Shown here in pieces: positions 1-6,988 of a stretch of DNA of 7,265 nucleotides. Every line of letters begins with the position of its first letter. Within the stretch, counting starts at the first letter, position 1. The DNA is from an uncultured euryarchaeote (GTDB lineage: Archaea > Thermoplasmatota > Poseidoniia > Poseidoniales > Thalassarchaeaceae): contig CALCOR010000314.1 in NCBI GenBank assembly GCA_937897085.1, positions 1-7,265 on the forward strand, in the 5' to 3' direction. A program made the translations under genes and the position numbers. Under the pieces are notes generated by a model, which saw nothing but the letters and a program-made list of their open reading frames with translations, searched no databases and was not told where the DNA came from.

Positions 1-173
1 GAGTACGGATCGCGCACGTAAGATGTCAGCACTCCCTGCACTTTCACCGACTCACGTATGTGCTCGTGGATCTCGGCTATGTCCACACGGTCGGGTTCCC
101 GAACCTCTGCGTAGAAGTTCATCACACTAACAAGCAGGATGCTCAGGAAGAACATCGCCCACAGTTTGCTCAT
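1..173 (-). CDS. 5' part of an exported or membrane-anchored protein with an OB-fold-like start (cut by the window edge)
   Basis: Reading the minus strand from the ATG at 173 gives 57 codons with no stop before the left edge. The protein starts MSKLWAMFF and continues as a hydrophobic stretch to about residue 20, which suits a signal anchor or signal peptide. An acidic linker follows (residues 22-40), then a beta-rich stretch around residues 42-57 containing VKVQGVLTSYVRDPY. That 'V-x-V-x-G-V-[LV]-T' pattern followed by a charged turn resembles the first strands of nucleic-acid-binding OB folds; this is my inference from pattern, and the rest of the domain lies outside the window. The in-frame stop at codon nine before the ATG, and only non-start codons after it other than an ATT, leave ATG 173 as the start. 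It is transcribed divergently from the gene at 267, and a TATA-like box lies about 27 bases upstream. It could instead be an unrelated small-barrel surface protein. Confidence 0.72.
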   Translation of the reverse strand, partial: MSKLWAMFFLSILLVSVMNFYAEVREPDRVDIAEIHEHIRESVKVQGVLTSYVRDPY

Positions 174-196
174 GGCTTCGCTATGTCCAATGGTGG

Positions 197-203
197 CTTA
201 AAC
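197..203 (-). promoter_or_regulatory. Candidate TATA box for the left-edge minus-strand gene
   Basis: The minus strand reads GTTTAAG here, centred about 27 bases upstream of the ATG at 173. That is the spacing expected if transcription begins at or next to the start codon (a leaderless archaeal mRNA). The core TTTAA/TTAAA is nearly symmetric, so the box might also serve the divergent gene at 267, which would then have a leader of about 40 bases. No other AT-rich box is visible in the 93-base intergenic stretch 174-266. Confidence 0.4.
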
Positions 204-266
204 GTCAGGGCGGACCATTCGTGCTCTCAGACGGCGCTCGCTTCATGTGCGAACCTCCTCCTCGGC

Positions 267-1634
267 ATGCCCATGGGTGGACGACGGCAGGTCGTTTCCT
301 GTGCCCTTCTCCTGCTATTGGTCACCTCGTTCACCTCCCCCCTTGGTTCACATGTGAATCTCCCAATGAGTGAGTTCTCCTTCAGCACCGAAGATGAGGG
401 GAATACAACACAGGAGAACACGACCGATAACGAGACTGTGCAGTGGAACTGGACTGCGCATGTACCGGTATGGAATGTCGGAGACCAGTGGACCTTCGAT
501 GTCGAACTCGATGCCATTGAGATGGTCGAGGAGACCGCCGAACTCGAAGGTGCGGAACTCGATTTCCTCTACGGTACCGGCGTGATGACCGTGCAGGCGA
601 TCCAGGAGCAGGAGGTGGACGGGGTGCTGACGCCGGTCTACCAGACCTTCACCAGTGGCAACTTCGTCGGCCAGGGGCGCGACTTTCCCGCACCGGTCAT
701 CGGCGATGTCGATGGCACACTCAATGTGGTGTTCGAACTGACTGAATGGTATCGCGTCGGCGATCTGGCGATGACTGGTTACTCCAAGCGATTGGTATTC
801 ACCTTCACTCCTCAGATCATCTTTGAAGGCCCTGATATCGAGATCACCGACTTCACTGAGGATTCGGTATTTGATCCGCCTAGGGAGTTCTATGATTTCC
901 CGCTAGCACTCAACGACACCTGGTACGAGGAGATCAACCACTCCAGCAACTACTCGGGCGGAGAAAGCGGATTGATCGAGGTTCCGGATGGGCCTGAGCA
1001 CAGCAACGAGGAGTGGGACTTCTCGGTGGCGAGGCAGGTCGATTCCGCGTGGCCCGGATGCGAGAACAGCACCGAGGTGTGGATGCACGACGGAGCGGGC
1101 GAGGCGGAGGAATGGCGCTGGTGGTGTCCCGCCGTGCGCCAGTACACGCATCGCTGGACAGACGACATCGCGCTCGGCGGAGTCAACGCGACACTCGTCC
1201 TGAGCGGATACTCTCCTGCTTCACCAGACGAGGTCATCGAGGTGGCGATACAACCCGACTGGTCGCCATTGAATGCCGAGGTGAACCTGACTATCTGGGT
1301 CAATGATTCGGCGGGGCAGCCGGTGGCGAATGCGTCCGGAATCGTCTATCACGGAAGTACGACGCTTGCTTGGACGACCGTTTCCAACGGCACGGCGCGC
1401 CTGATGCTGCCCGTTGGCAACGCCATGGACGACACGCCGACAGAATTCGACTGGGGAACGCACGGTGTCGTGGCGATCATGCTGTCCAGCCAGGTCGTCG
1501 GCGTGGACACTCTGACTCTCGAAGGGAGCGCCATCGGCGGCCTGCTCAGAATCCAGGCACTTTCGCTGGCGGCCGAAGCGAGCGAGGTCATTACTCGTCT
1601 TGTTCAGGATTTCGAGCCTGCGGTACGCTACTGA
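267..1634 (+). CDS. Secreted, sequon-rich surface protein of unknown function
   Basis: Predicted exported protein of 455 residues; I do not recognise a named family. The start at ATG 267 (alternative ATG 273) puts a classical signal peptide first: GGRRQ, then a hydrophobic core at about residues 9-20 (SCALLLLLVTSF). The frame is open further upstream, but that extension is not signal-like and overlaps the divergent gene. The mature part begins with a Thr/Asn/Glu-rich linker (40-62) and then WNVGDQWTF (69-77), followed by strand-rich acidic sequence. Thirteen N-x-S/T sequons are visible, at about N46, N51, N55, N61, N216, N224, N228, N267, N307, N340, N346, N356 and N374, which suits archaeal surface N-glycosylation. 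C265 and C287 could form a disulphide. Residues 330-418 look like a beta-sandwich of Ig or carboxypeptidase-regulatory type (LTIWVNDSAGQPVANAS, then SNGTARLMLPVG). No C-terminal membrane anchor is seen. The last 14 codons plus the stop overlap the convergent gene. Confidence 0.8.
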   Translation: MPMGGRRQVVSCALLLLLVTSFTSPLGSHVNLPMSEFSFSTEDEGNTTQENTTDNETVQWNWTAHVPVWNVGDQWTFDVELDAIEMVEETAELEGAELDFLYGTGVMTVQAIQEQEVDGVLTPVYQTFTSGNFVGQGRDFPAPVIGDVDGTLNVVFELTEWYRVGDLAMTGYSKRLVFTFTPQIIFEGPDIEITDFTEDSVFDPPREFYDFPLALNDTWYEEINHSSNYSGGESGLIEVPDGPEHSNEEWDFSVARQVDSAWPGCENSTEVWMHDGAGEAEEWRWWCPAVRQYTHRWTDDIALGGVNATLVLSGYSPASPDEVIEVAIQPDWSPLNAEVNLTIWVNDSAGQPVANASGIVYHGSTTLAWTTVSNGTARLMLPVGNAMDDTPTEFDWGTHGVVAIMLSSQVVGVDTLTLEGSAIGGLLRIQALSLAAEASEVITRLVQDFEPAVRY

Positions 1635-2646
1635 CGACAGCGAAGGCCGCACCGGCGGCGATGATCGCCAGGACGACAAGCCCGACGATGATCGTCGGCA
1701 GGAGCCAGTTGGAACTGCTGGTCACCGAATGCGGCTCTGTTTCGTAGTAACTGTACTCTACCAAGGTGGTGGAAAGCAGCAGGGTCTCCCCATCGTACAT
1801 CTCGGTGCGCGCGAGGAACCCCTCCTCCCTGAAGTGGTCGTGGAAGGTGAGGTTGTCACCCAGATGGTCGCGGCGGATGATGATGGTGTCATGCGACTTC
1901 TCGTTGACCACTCCGTAGTGCACTGTGGTCAGGTTGAGCGCACGGTAGGCCACCTGCTGCGTGCTCACTTCGTCCCGCCAACTCTCCGCCCACGGACCTT
2001 TGTTCTCCCGTGTGCGCTCGGTCACGTTCGACGTCTCGGTCATCTCCAAATCCCAATAACTCTCCACCTCGACGACATCCGGCCAGTCTCCGACCCGTTC
2101 AGTTTGGGTGGTCTTGCGAAGCTCGTGTTCGAGGACATTGTCTTCGCCACCGCCCGAGAAATAGGTCTCTGTGTTGGTTACGGAAGCGAGTTTCTCGTAG
2201 CGATGGGTGCCGCGCGCATTCCAGTGGTCGGCAGTATGCACGATGGACATGTTCAGCGTGTCATTGGTGAACGCGGTGGTGTTCTCTACCCAGGTGATGG
2301 TGACGTTCACAGAGTGGCTGATCCGTGCTCGGTCGCAGTTGCCCGACCAGCCGAGGATGCTGCAGCCCTCGCTGCCGAGATGACTCACGGTCAACTCCTC
2401 CGAGGCGGTCACCTCGACGCTCAGCAGGTCTCCGTCGTCCTCCCAAGTGGCGCGCAGGCGGTTGAGCAGTTCTACTGTGTACCCCTCGTAGACGAACTCG
2501 TCACCGCTGTGGTAAATCGGCTCGTCCAGTCGGAATGAGGCAGCGCTGGCTGTGGGCAGCGGAAACAACAGCAGGGCCAGCAGCAGCGCGAGCACTGCTG
2601 AACCAGATGGCGTCGAAGGCGTAGCCGTCCCCGTCCGGGAGCGCAT
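1591..2646 (-). CDS. Type I membrane protein with a sequon-rich extracellular region, function unknown
   Basis: Predicted single-pass surface protein of 351 residues. The start at ATG 2646 gives a basic N-terminus (MRSRTG), a hydrophobic signal core (about 17-32) and a likely cleavage after TASA near residue 35. The mature region opens with PIYHSGDEFVYEGY (43-56), reminiscent of the GD-x-[WF] opening of the convergent neighbour. It is acidic and strand-rich, with seven N-x-S/T sequons (near 114, 122, 128, 132, 207, 238, 265) and two nearby cysteines (C95, C104) that may pair. Residues 314-341 (from NWLLPTIIVG) form a strong C-terminal transmembrane helix, leaving a short polar cytoplasmic tail. 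I recognise no enzymatic motif; a surface-layer, adhesion or receptor-like role is possible but unproven. The long plus-strand frame through the same DNA has no comparable protein features. A TATA-like box is about 24 bases upstream. Confidence 0.85.
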   Translation of the reverse strand: MRSRTGTATPSTPSGSAVLALLLALLLFPLPTASAASFRLDEPIYHSGDEFVYEGYTVELLNRLRATWEDDGDLLSVEVTASEELTVSHLGSEGCSILGWSGNCDRARISHSVNVTITWVENTTAFTNDTLNMSIVHTADHWNARGTHRYEKLASVTNTETYFSGGGEDNVLEHELRKTTQTERVGDWPDVVEVESYWDLEMTETSNVTERTRENKGPWAESWRDEVSTQQVAYRALNLTTVHYGVVNEKSHDTIIIRRDHLGDNLTFHDHFREEGFLARTEMYDGETLLLSTTLVEYSYYETEPHSVTSSSNWLLPTIIVGLVVLAIIAAGAAFAVVSSVPQARNPEQDE

Positions 2647-2666
2647 GCTCTCATCACAAGAGGCAT

Positions 2667-2674
2667 GATTTTCA
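2667..2674 (-). promoter_or_regulatory. Candidate TATA box for the type I membrane protein gene
   Basis: The minus strand reads TGAAAATC, centred about 24 bases upstream of the ATG at 2646. This is the position expected for an archaeal TATA element driving a leaderless or nearly leaderless transcript. It is the most AT-rich patch of the 88-base divergent intergenic region 2647-2734. I see no equally good box for the protease gene on the plus strand. Confidence 0.35.
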
Positions 2675-2734
2675 GTCTGTCGCCGGGAAGGGTCAGGTTG
2701 AAGGCGTGTCTACGGCCACATTGGACCGAGCGAG

Positions 2735-4756
2735 ATGATTGACGGTCGCAGTGACGTATCGCGCCGCATCCGCATGCTGTGGGCGAGCCTAGCGGTGTTC
2801 GCTCTCCTGTTCCTGCCCAGTATAGGTGCGGCAGTCACGCCAGAAGTGGCACCACATCCCGTGGACGAGGAAGAGGAGGCGTGGTGGGAGACTACGAGCA
2901 TGGACCGCGACCGGGACGGCATCTCCGATTCGATTCCGATAGCGATCGCCAGCGAATTGCACGATTGGGTCGACGACGAGGGTCGCATCGGGGTAATCGT
3001 CGATTTCGACCATCAACCGAGCGCCGCAGACGAGAAGATGCTCGCCGACCACGTCAATTTCGAAACCGAATGGCGTTGCCCGCTCATCGATGCCCTCGCC
3101 GGCCCCGTCGAGGTGAGCAGGCTGGGGACCTTGGCTAACCTGCCGGGAGTCGTCATGGTGGAACTGGACGGCATCCTCACCATCTCCATGGAGGATGTCA
3201 ATGAGGTTCACGGCGTCACCACAGTCTGGGAGGACACCGGCTACACGGGCGCGGGCTCAGTAGTCGCTATCATCGACACCGGCATCGATGGCAATCACTC
3301 CGGCATCGACGACCTCGACGACGACAACAGCACATACGACCCGAAGGTCATCGCCTTCTACGACGCCATCAACAACCCGGGCAAGGTCAACGGCAGCGAT
3401 GTCGAGCCGTACGACGACCATGGACACGGGAGCCATTGTGCGGGCATCACCACAGGCACGGGTGCACCCACCTTCGAGCACATCGGGGTGGCACCACAGG
3501 CGCAGTTAGTGGGAGTGAAGGTGCTCAGCGGGAGCGGATCGGGTTCTTTCGCTCAGGTCATGGGTGGGATGCAGTGGACGGTCGACTACCGGCACGAGTT
3601 CAACATCCGGGCGGCGAGCATGAGCCTCGGCGGCCCTGGCCTGTCCGAGTTCACCTCATCCGAGGAGGACAGCGTCAACAGAATGGCCAACGAGATGGTG
3701 CGCAACGGCATCTCACTGTTCATCGCCGCGGGCAACTCCGCCGTCTCATTCCAGATTGGCACACCGGGGAGCGCGGAGGATGTCGTCACCGTAGGGGCGC
3801 TCGACAAGGACACCGCCATCGCGATCTATTCCAGCCAAGGGCCGACCGAGGAGGGCCGCATCAAGCCGAACATCGCCTTCGTCGGCAGCAGCGTGATGTC
3901 GGTCGAGGCAAACACCGGAACCGGCTACACCGCGATGTCCGGCACGAGCATGGCGACCCCCGGGGCGGCGGGCGTGGCGGCGCTGATGTACCAGGCGAAT
4001 CCGGACCTCTCGCCGTTCGATGTGCGCAACATCATGCAGGAGACAGCGACCTATCGCTTGTGCATCTACATGGCCGCCAACGAACCATGTATAGAGGATG
4101 CAATACCCAAGAATCGGCAGAACAACGTCTACGGCCACGGCCAGGTGGAGGCGGTTCCCACGGTGATGGAGGCGGCCAACGAGGTGTATGGCCTGACTCT
4201 GGCGATGAACGTATCATTGGTGAGTGAGATTGGAGGAGACAACAAGGTGCACGTCGGCCCGGGTGGAGGCGTCGTCTTCTCACTCCTAGGGGGTCCGATG
4301 AAGATCCAGTGGCGCACATGGGACATGCGCGACTACTGGTCCGATCACCCGTATTACGAACCGGGAGAGACCTCTGTCGAGGTGACTCATGAGATGCTGC
4401 TCGACCGCCTGCGCTACCTGCCGGGCAACAACCTGACGGGAAACCAGACAATCATGCTGCGCGCCATCAAGGACGACAACGCCTCGACCAACGCTGTGGC
4501 TCACCTGCATGTGATGGGGGAAGTACCGATCTCTGTGACAGATGACACGAGTGGGTTTTCCGGCCTGGTGTTCTTCCTTGCGGCGCTGATTGTGCTGTTG
4601 CTGATCGGCGTGGTGATCACCGGGCTGATGGTCGCCAACGCGCGGCAGAAACATGGTGGTTGGCAGAAGGCCGGCCTGTGGCCGATGGGTGCGGATGACA
4701 CTTCGCCGGACGCGGAACTCGAGCAGACATCGGAAAATAAGGAACCAGGCGGTTAG
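2735..4756 (+). CDS. Membrane-anchored subtilisin-family serine protease (S8)
   Basis: Exported endopeptidase of 673 residues. Order of parts: signal peptide (basic RRIRM, hydrophobic core about 15-33, likely cut near GAA); an acidic linker containing a DxDxDGxxD calcium-binding-type loop (D57, D59, D61, D65); an inhibitor-I9-like propeptide (about 84-150); and the S8 catalytic domain (about 160-480). The triad is complete: D181 in AIIDTGID, H231 in DDHGHGSHCAG and S405 in SGTSMATPG, with oxyanion N334 in AAGNS. C443 and C452 may pair. After the catalytic domain comes a beta-rich region (about 485-600), then a transmembrane helix (about 608-634) and a polar cytoplasmic tail of about 38 residues. 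The enzyme would therefore be tethered with its active site outside. Sequons occur near N187, N198, N219, N492, N566, N570 and N582. ATG 2735 is used; ATG 2774 (MLWAS) would give a shorter signal peptide and is a real alternative. The substrate is unknown; processing of neighbouring surface proteins or use of environmental protein are both possible. Confidence 0.95.
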   Translation: MIDGRSDVSRRIRMLWASLAVFALLFLPSIGAAVTPEVAPHPVDEEEEAWWETTSMDRDRDGISDSIPIAIASELHDWVDDEGRIGVIVDFDHQPSAADEKMLADHVNFETEWRCPLIDALAGPVEVSRLGTLANLPGVVMVELDGILTISMEDVNEVHGVTTVWEDTGYTGAGSVVAIIDTGIDGNHSGIDDLDDDNSTYDPKVIAFYDAINNPGKVNGSDVEPYDDHGHGSHCAGITTGTGAPTFEHIGVAPQAQLVGVKVLSGSGSGSFAQVMGGMQWTVDYRHEFNIRAASMSLGGPGLSEFTSSEEDSVNRMANEMVRNGISLFIAAGNSAVSFQIGTPGSAEDVVTVGALDKDTAIAIYSSQGPTEEGRIKPNIAFVGSSVMSVEANTGTGYTAMSGTSMATPGAAGVAALMYQANPDLSPFDVRNIMQETATYRLCIYMAANEPCIEDAIPKNRQNNVYGHGQVEAVPTVMEAANEVYGLTLAMNVSLVSEIGGDNKVHVGPGGGVVFSLLGGPMKIQWRTWDMRDYWSDHPYYEPGETSVEVTHEMLLDRLRYLPGNNLTGNQTIMLRAIKDDNASTNAVAHLHVMGEVPISVTDDTSGFSGLVFFLAALIVLLLIGVVITGLMVANARQKHGGWQKAGLWPMGADDTSPDAELEQTSENKEPGG

Positions 4757-4780
4757 GAAAGGTCTGCTGTTGGTGCGGGG

Positions 4781-5644
4781 GTGTCGTCCATGCCGAGCAC
4801 CTCGCTGCTGCTATCGGCGCTGTTCGCTGGCGTCGTCGCCGTGCTGGTCACGCTCGCCATCGAGCGCTGGGGTGGGATTCATGGCGGTGTTCTGGGGACC
4901 GTGCCTTCGACATTGGTGCCTGCAGGACTGGGAATCTGGGTGGCCACCGCAGGGGACGCCGAACAGTTCCAACGAGCGATGGGTATCGTCCCTGTCGGGT
5001 TGCTGCTCAACGCCGGCTTCCTCTGGTTGTGGCGCATCGTACCAGACATGCTTCCGGACTGGGGATTAGGCACACGGCTGGGCGCCATCACCCTGATCAC
5101 CCTCTCCGCTTGGTTAGCCTGCGCGGCGGCCGCGATGCTAGGCGTGGATTTCCTGCTCGCGCAAGGCACCTCTTCGCTGCTCATCGGCTGGCTGGCGCTG
5201 GCACTGGGAATCGGCATCGGCGTCGCCACCTGCTGGAAGCATGTTCCTGCGCCTCCCGGAGATAATCCGGTGGGGCCGAGTACGTTGGTGGCGAGGGGAC
5301 TTGCTGCATCACTGGCGATTGGAATCGCAGTCCATCTCGCCGGGTCGGGGGACTCGCTGGCGAGTGGACTGATGAGCATCTTCCCGGCGATATTCACCAC
5401 CAGCATGGTGGCATTGTGGATTTCACAAGGTGAAGCAGTTCCCACTGGAGCGATCGGTCCGATGATGCTCGGCGCCATGTCCGTCTCGCTGTATGCGCTG
5501 CTGATCGCAGTGTTCTATCCGATGTCCTCGAGCACGCTCACCCTCGCGGGCGCGTGTGTCGCGGGGTGGTTGCTGGCGGTGGCTGGCGTGAATCTCCCCA
5601 CCTGGCTGTGGCTGCGTCGGCGCGCGGAGATTGCGACGGACTGA
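4781..5644 (+). CDS. Polytopic membrane protein with two GlpM/DUF3147-like halves
   Basis: Integral membrane protein of 287 residues with about eight or nine hydrophobic segments (roughly 8-28, 36-56, 66-86, 100-122, 131-150, 170-188, 196-214, 222-246, 251-273). The two halves share a pattern: G36-x5-P42-x10-W53 in the first and G196-x5-P202-x10-W213 in the second, each followed by an Ala/Gly-Pro helix (A66-x-G68...P71; A224-x-G226-P227). This indicates an internal duplication with a period near 160 residues. The 'G-x5-P' helix followed by a Gly-rich helix recalls the small bacterial GlpM/DUF3147 membrane family, which is normally a single unit of about 110 residues; that link is from memory and tentative. 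No transport-site residues stand out. The GTG start at 4781 has GGTG five bases upstream; ATG 4790 would remove three residues. It follows the protease stop by 24 bases on the same strand, so co-transcription is likely. Confidence 0.82.
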   Translation: MSSMPSTSLLLSALFAGVVAVLVTLAIERWGGIHGGVLGTVPSTLVPAGLGIWVATAGDAEQFQRAMGIVPVGLLLNAGFLWLWRIVPDMLPDWGLGTRLGAITLITLSAWLACAAAAMLGVDFLLAQGTSSLLIGWLALALGIGIGVATCWKHVPAPPGDNPVGPSTLVARGLAASLAIGIAVHLAGSGDSLASGLMSIFPAIFTTSMVALWISQGEAVPTGAIGPMMLGAMSVSLYALLIAVFYPMSSSTLTLAGACVAGWLLAVAGVNLPTWLWLRRRAEIATD

Positions 5645-5723
5645 ACGCCGATTCTTCTCGCAGAGGCCTCACGTATGGCGAATGCGGTGGATTGAAGCGA
5701 GCGCGCAGGTCCCGGCACACGCT

Positions 5724-5727
5724 GGAG
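5724..5727 (+). promoter_or_regulatory. Shine-Dalgarno-like GGAG that supports the HD gene start
   Basis: GGAG lies eight bases upstream of the ATG at 5736. It favours this start over the longer open frame beginning at 5631, which would overlap the preceding gene. The presence of a leader-type ribosome site fits a gene read as part of a longer transcript with the upstream membrane-protein gene rather than as a leaderless first gene. Confidence 0.5.
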
Positions 5728-5735
5728 ACACTGAG

Positions 5736-6986
5736 ATGGGTGAGGGGCGCATCATCCGCGACGCGCTTCACGGTGACATCGAGATCAGCGAAGATGTTCG
5801 CCGCATCATCGACACGCGCACCTTTCAGCGGCTGCGCTACATCCAACAGCTAGCCACCAGTCACTACGCATTCCCCTCGGCGACCCACACCCGGTTCTCG
5901 CATTCGTTGGGTGCGCACCACCTCGCGACTCGGCTGATCGGGCATCTGCGCGAACTGTACCCCGATGCAATCTCTGACGAGGATGCGCGACTGGTCCCGA
6001 TCGCGGCCCTGCTGCACGACGTCGGGCACCCCCCATTCTCGCACATGTTCGAGACACCCAAGGTATTCGCCACTTTCCGCGGGCACGAGGAATGGGGCCG
6101 CCTGTTGATGCAGGACGAGGAGTGTGACCTATCGCGCGTGCTCACGGAATTCCTGGGTGATTCAGTGGATCGCCTGCTCGCCATCATGGATGGCAGCGTA
6201 GAGCCACGCTTCCTCTCTGAGATCATCTCCAGCCAACTCGATGTCGACCGGCTCGACTACCTGAAGCGCGACCAGTTCGTGACCGGGGCCGATGTGGGCA
6301 GCATCGACCTGGACAGAATCCTGCGCTCACTACGCATTTCAGACGATGGACGTTTGGTCGTGAGGCAGGATAGAGTGGGTGTGGTCGAAGGATACCTCGT
6401 CACTCGGTGGCATATGTACCAACTCGTCTACTTCCATAAACTGAATCTGCTGACGCAGGCGTACTACGTGCGCTCACTGGCGCGGGCGCGACACCTGCAC
6501 GAACATGAGGACCTCCCGCTGTCCTTGCGAATGCGGGACATGCTGTCGAACCGTGAACTCACGCCGTTGCGCTATTCCCAACTGACGGATGCGTTCGTCA
6601 TCGCCGACGTGTTCGCTTGGGCTGACCTCGCCGACCCGATCCTGTCAGGATACGCCACTCGGCTGGCCAGCCGCGATGGATTCCACAAGCGGGTGCGACT
6701 TCCCGAACACACCCCTGAGCAGGCGGAGGAGTTGCTCGACCCCCTGTCCGTACTTGTTTCCGAAGCGGGATTCGATGCGCAACATGACCTCATCCACGCG
6801 CGGATGCGCAAGGAAGGATACCTGCCGTATGTGGGTGGGATTCAACTCGACGACGGCAGCGACATTCTCACATCATCGCCGATGATCAAGTCCATCTCTG
6901 GCGAATTCAGCAACACGATGTTCTTCGTTCCTGAATCAATCCGTGCCGAAGCGGAACAACTCGCGGCACAACTGATCGAGCAGTGA
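5736..6986 (+). CDS. HD-domain phosphohydrolase, SAMHD1/YwfO-like (COG1078), probable dNTP triphosphohydrolase
   Basis: Soluble metal-dependent phosphohydrolase of 416 residues. Relatives hydrolyse dNTPs to deoxynucleosides and triphosphate and so control nucleotide pools; the exact substrate here is inferred. The N-terminus carries the family signature: RIIRDALHGDIEI (5-17), TFQRLRYIQQLA (29-40) and FPSATHTRFSHSLG (46-59). The HD metal ligands are H56, H94-D95 in LLHDVGHPPFSH, and an aspartate of LDVDRLDYLKRD (D169 or D171). The rest is mainly helical, as in the family, and the length matches typical members (about 400-460). ATG 5736 is chosen because homology begins immediately after it and a GGAG precedes it; the 35-residue upstream extension is Arg-rich, starts inside the neighbouring gene and looks non-native. 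No signal or membrane segment is present. The gene lies 91 bases after the polytopic membrane gene on the same strand and converges on the tRNA gene. Confidence 0.93.
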   Translation: MGEGRIIRDALHGDIEISEDVRRIIDTRTFQRLRYIQQLATSHYAFPSATHTRFSHSLGAHHLATRLIGHLRELYPDAISDEDARLVPIAALLHDVGHPPFSHMFETPKVFATFRGHEEWGRLLMQDEECDLSRVLTEFLGDSVDRLLAIMDGSVEPRFLSEIISSQLDVDRLDYLKRDQFVTGADVGSIDLDRILRSLRISDDGRLVVRQDRVGVVEGYLVTRWHMYQLVYFHKLNLLTQAYYVRSLARARHLHEHEDLPLSLRMRDMLSNRELTPLRYSQLTDAFVIADVFAWADLADPILSGYATRLASRDGFHKRVRLPEHTPEQAEELLDPLSVLVSEAGFDAQHDLIHARMRKEGYLPYVGGIQLDDGSDILTSSPMIKSISGEFSNTMFFVPESIRAEAEQLAAQLIEQ

Positions 6987-6988
6987 TG

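Noticed and set aside
60..266. Upstream GTG-started extension of the secreted-protein frame
   Set aside because: It overlaps the divergent gene at 1-173, is His/Cys-rich with no export features, and would bury the signal peptide that starts at 267.
1600..2538. Long plus-strand open frame opposite the type I membrane protein
   Set aside because: It lacks signal, membrane or domain features, while the minus strand encodes a coherent signal peptide, sequons and C-terminal helix. It is a GC-rich shadow.
3436..4227. 263-codon plus-strand frame within the protease gene
   Set aside because: Its translation is Arg/His/Gly-rich and low in complexity, and it lies over the catalytic domain encoded in another frame.
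4879..5478. 199-codon minus-strand frame opposite the polytopic membrane protein
   Set aside because: It is rich in Pro, Ser, Ala and Ile as expected from the reverse of hydrophobic codons; no motif or start signal supports it.
5631..5735. Longer start for the HD phosphohydrolase
   Set aside because: The extension is Arg-rich, overlaps the previous gene and precedes the family's conserved N-terminus. ATG 5736 has a GGAG at the right distance.
5645..5735. Possible small gene or promoter between the membrane protein and the HD gene
   Set aside because: No open frame with its own ribosome site and no TATA-like box was visible; only the GGAG that serves the HD start.
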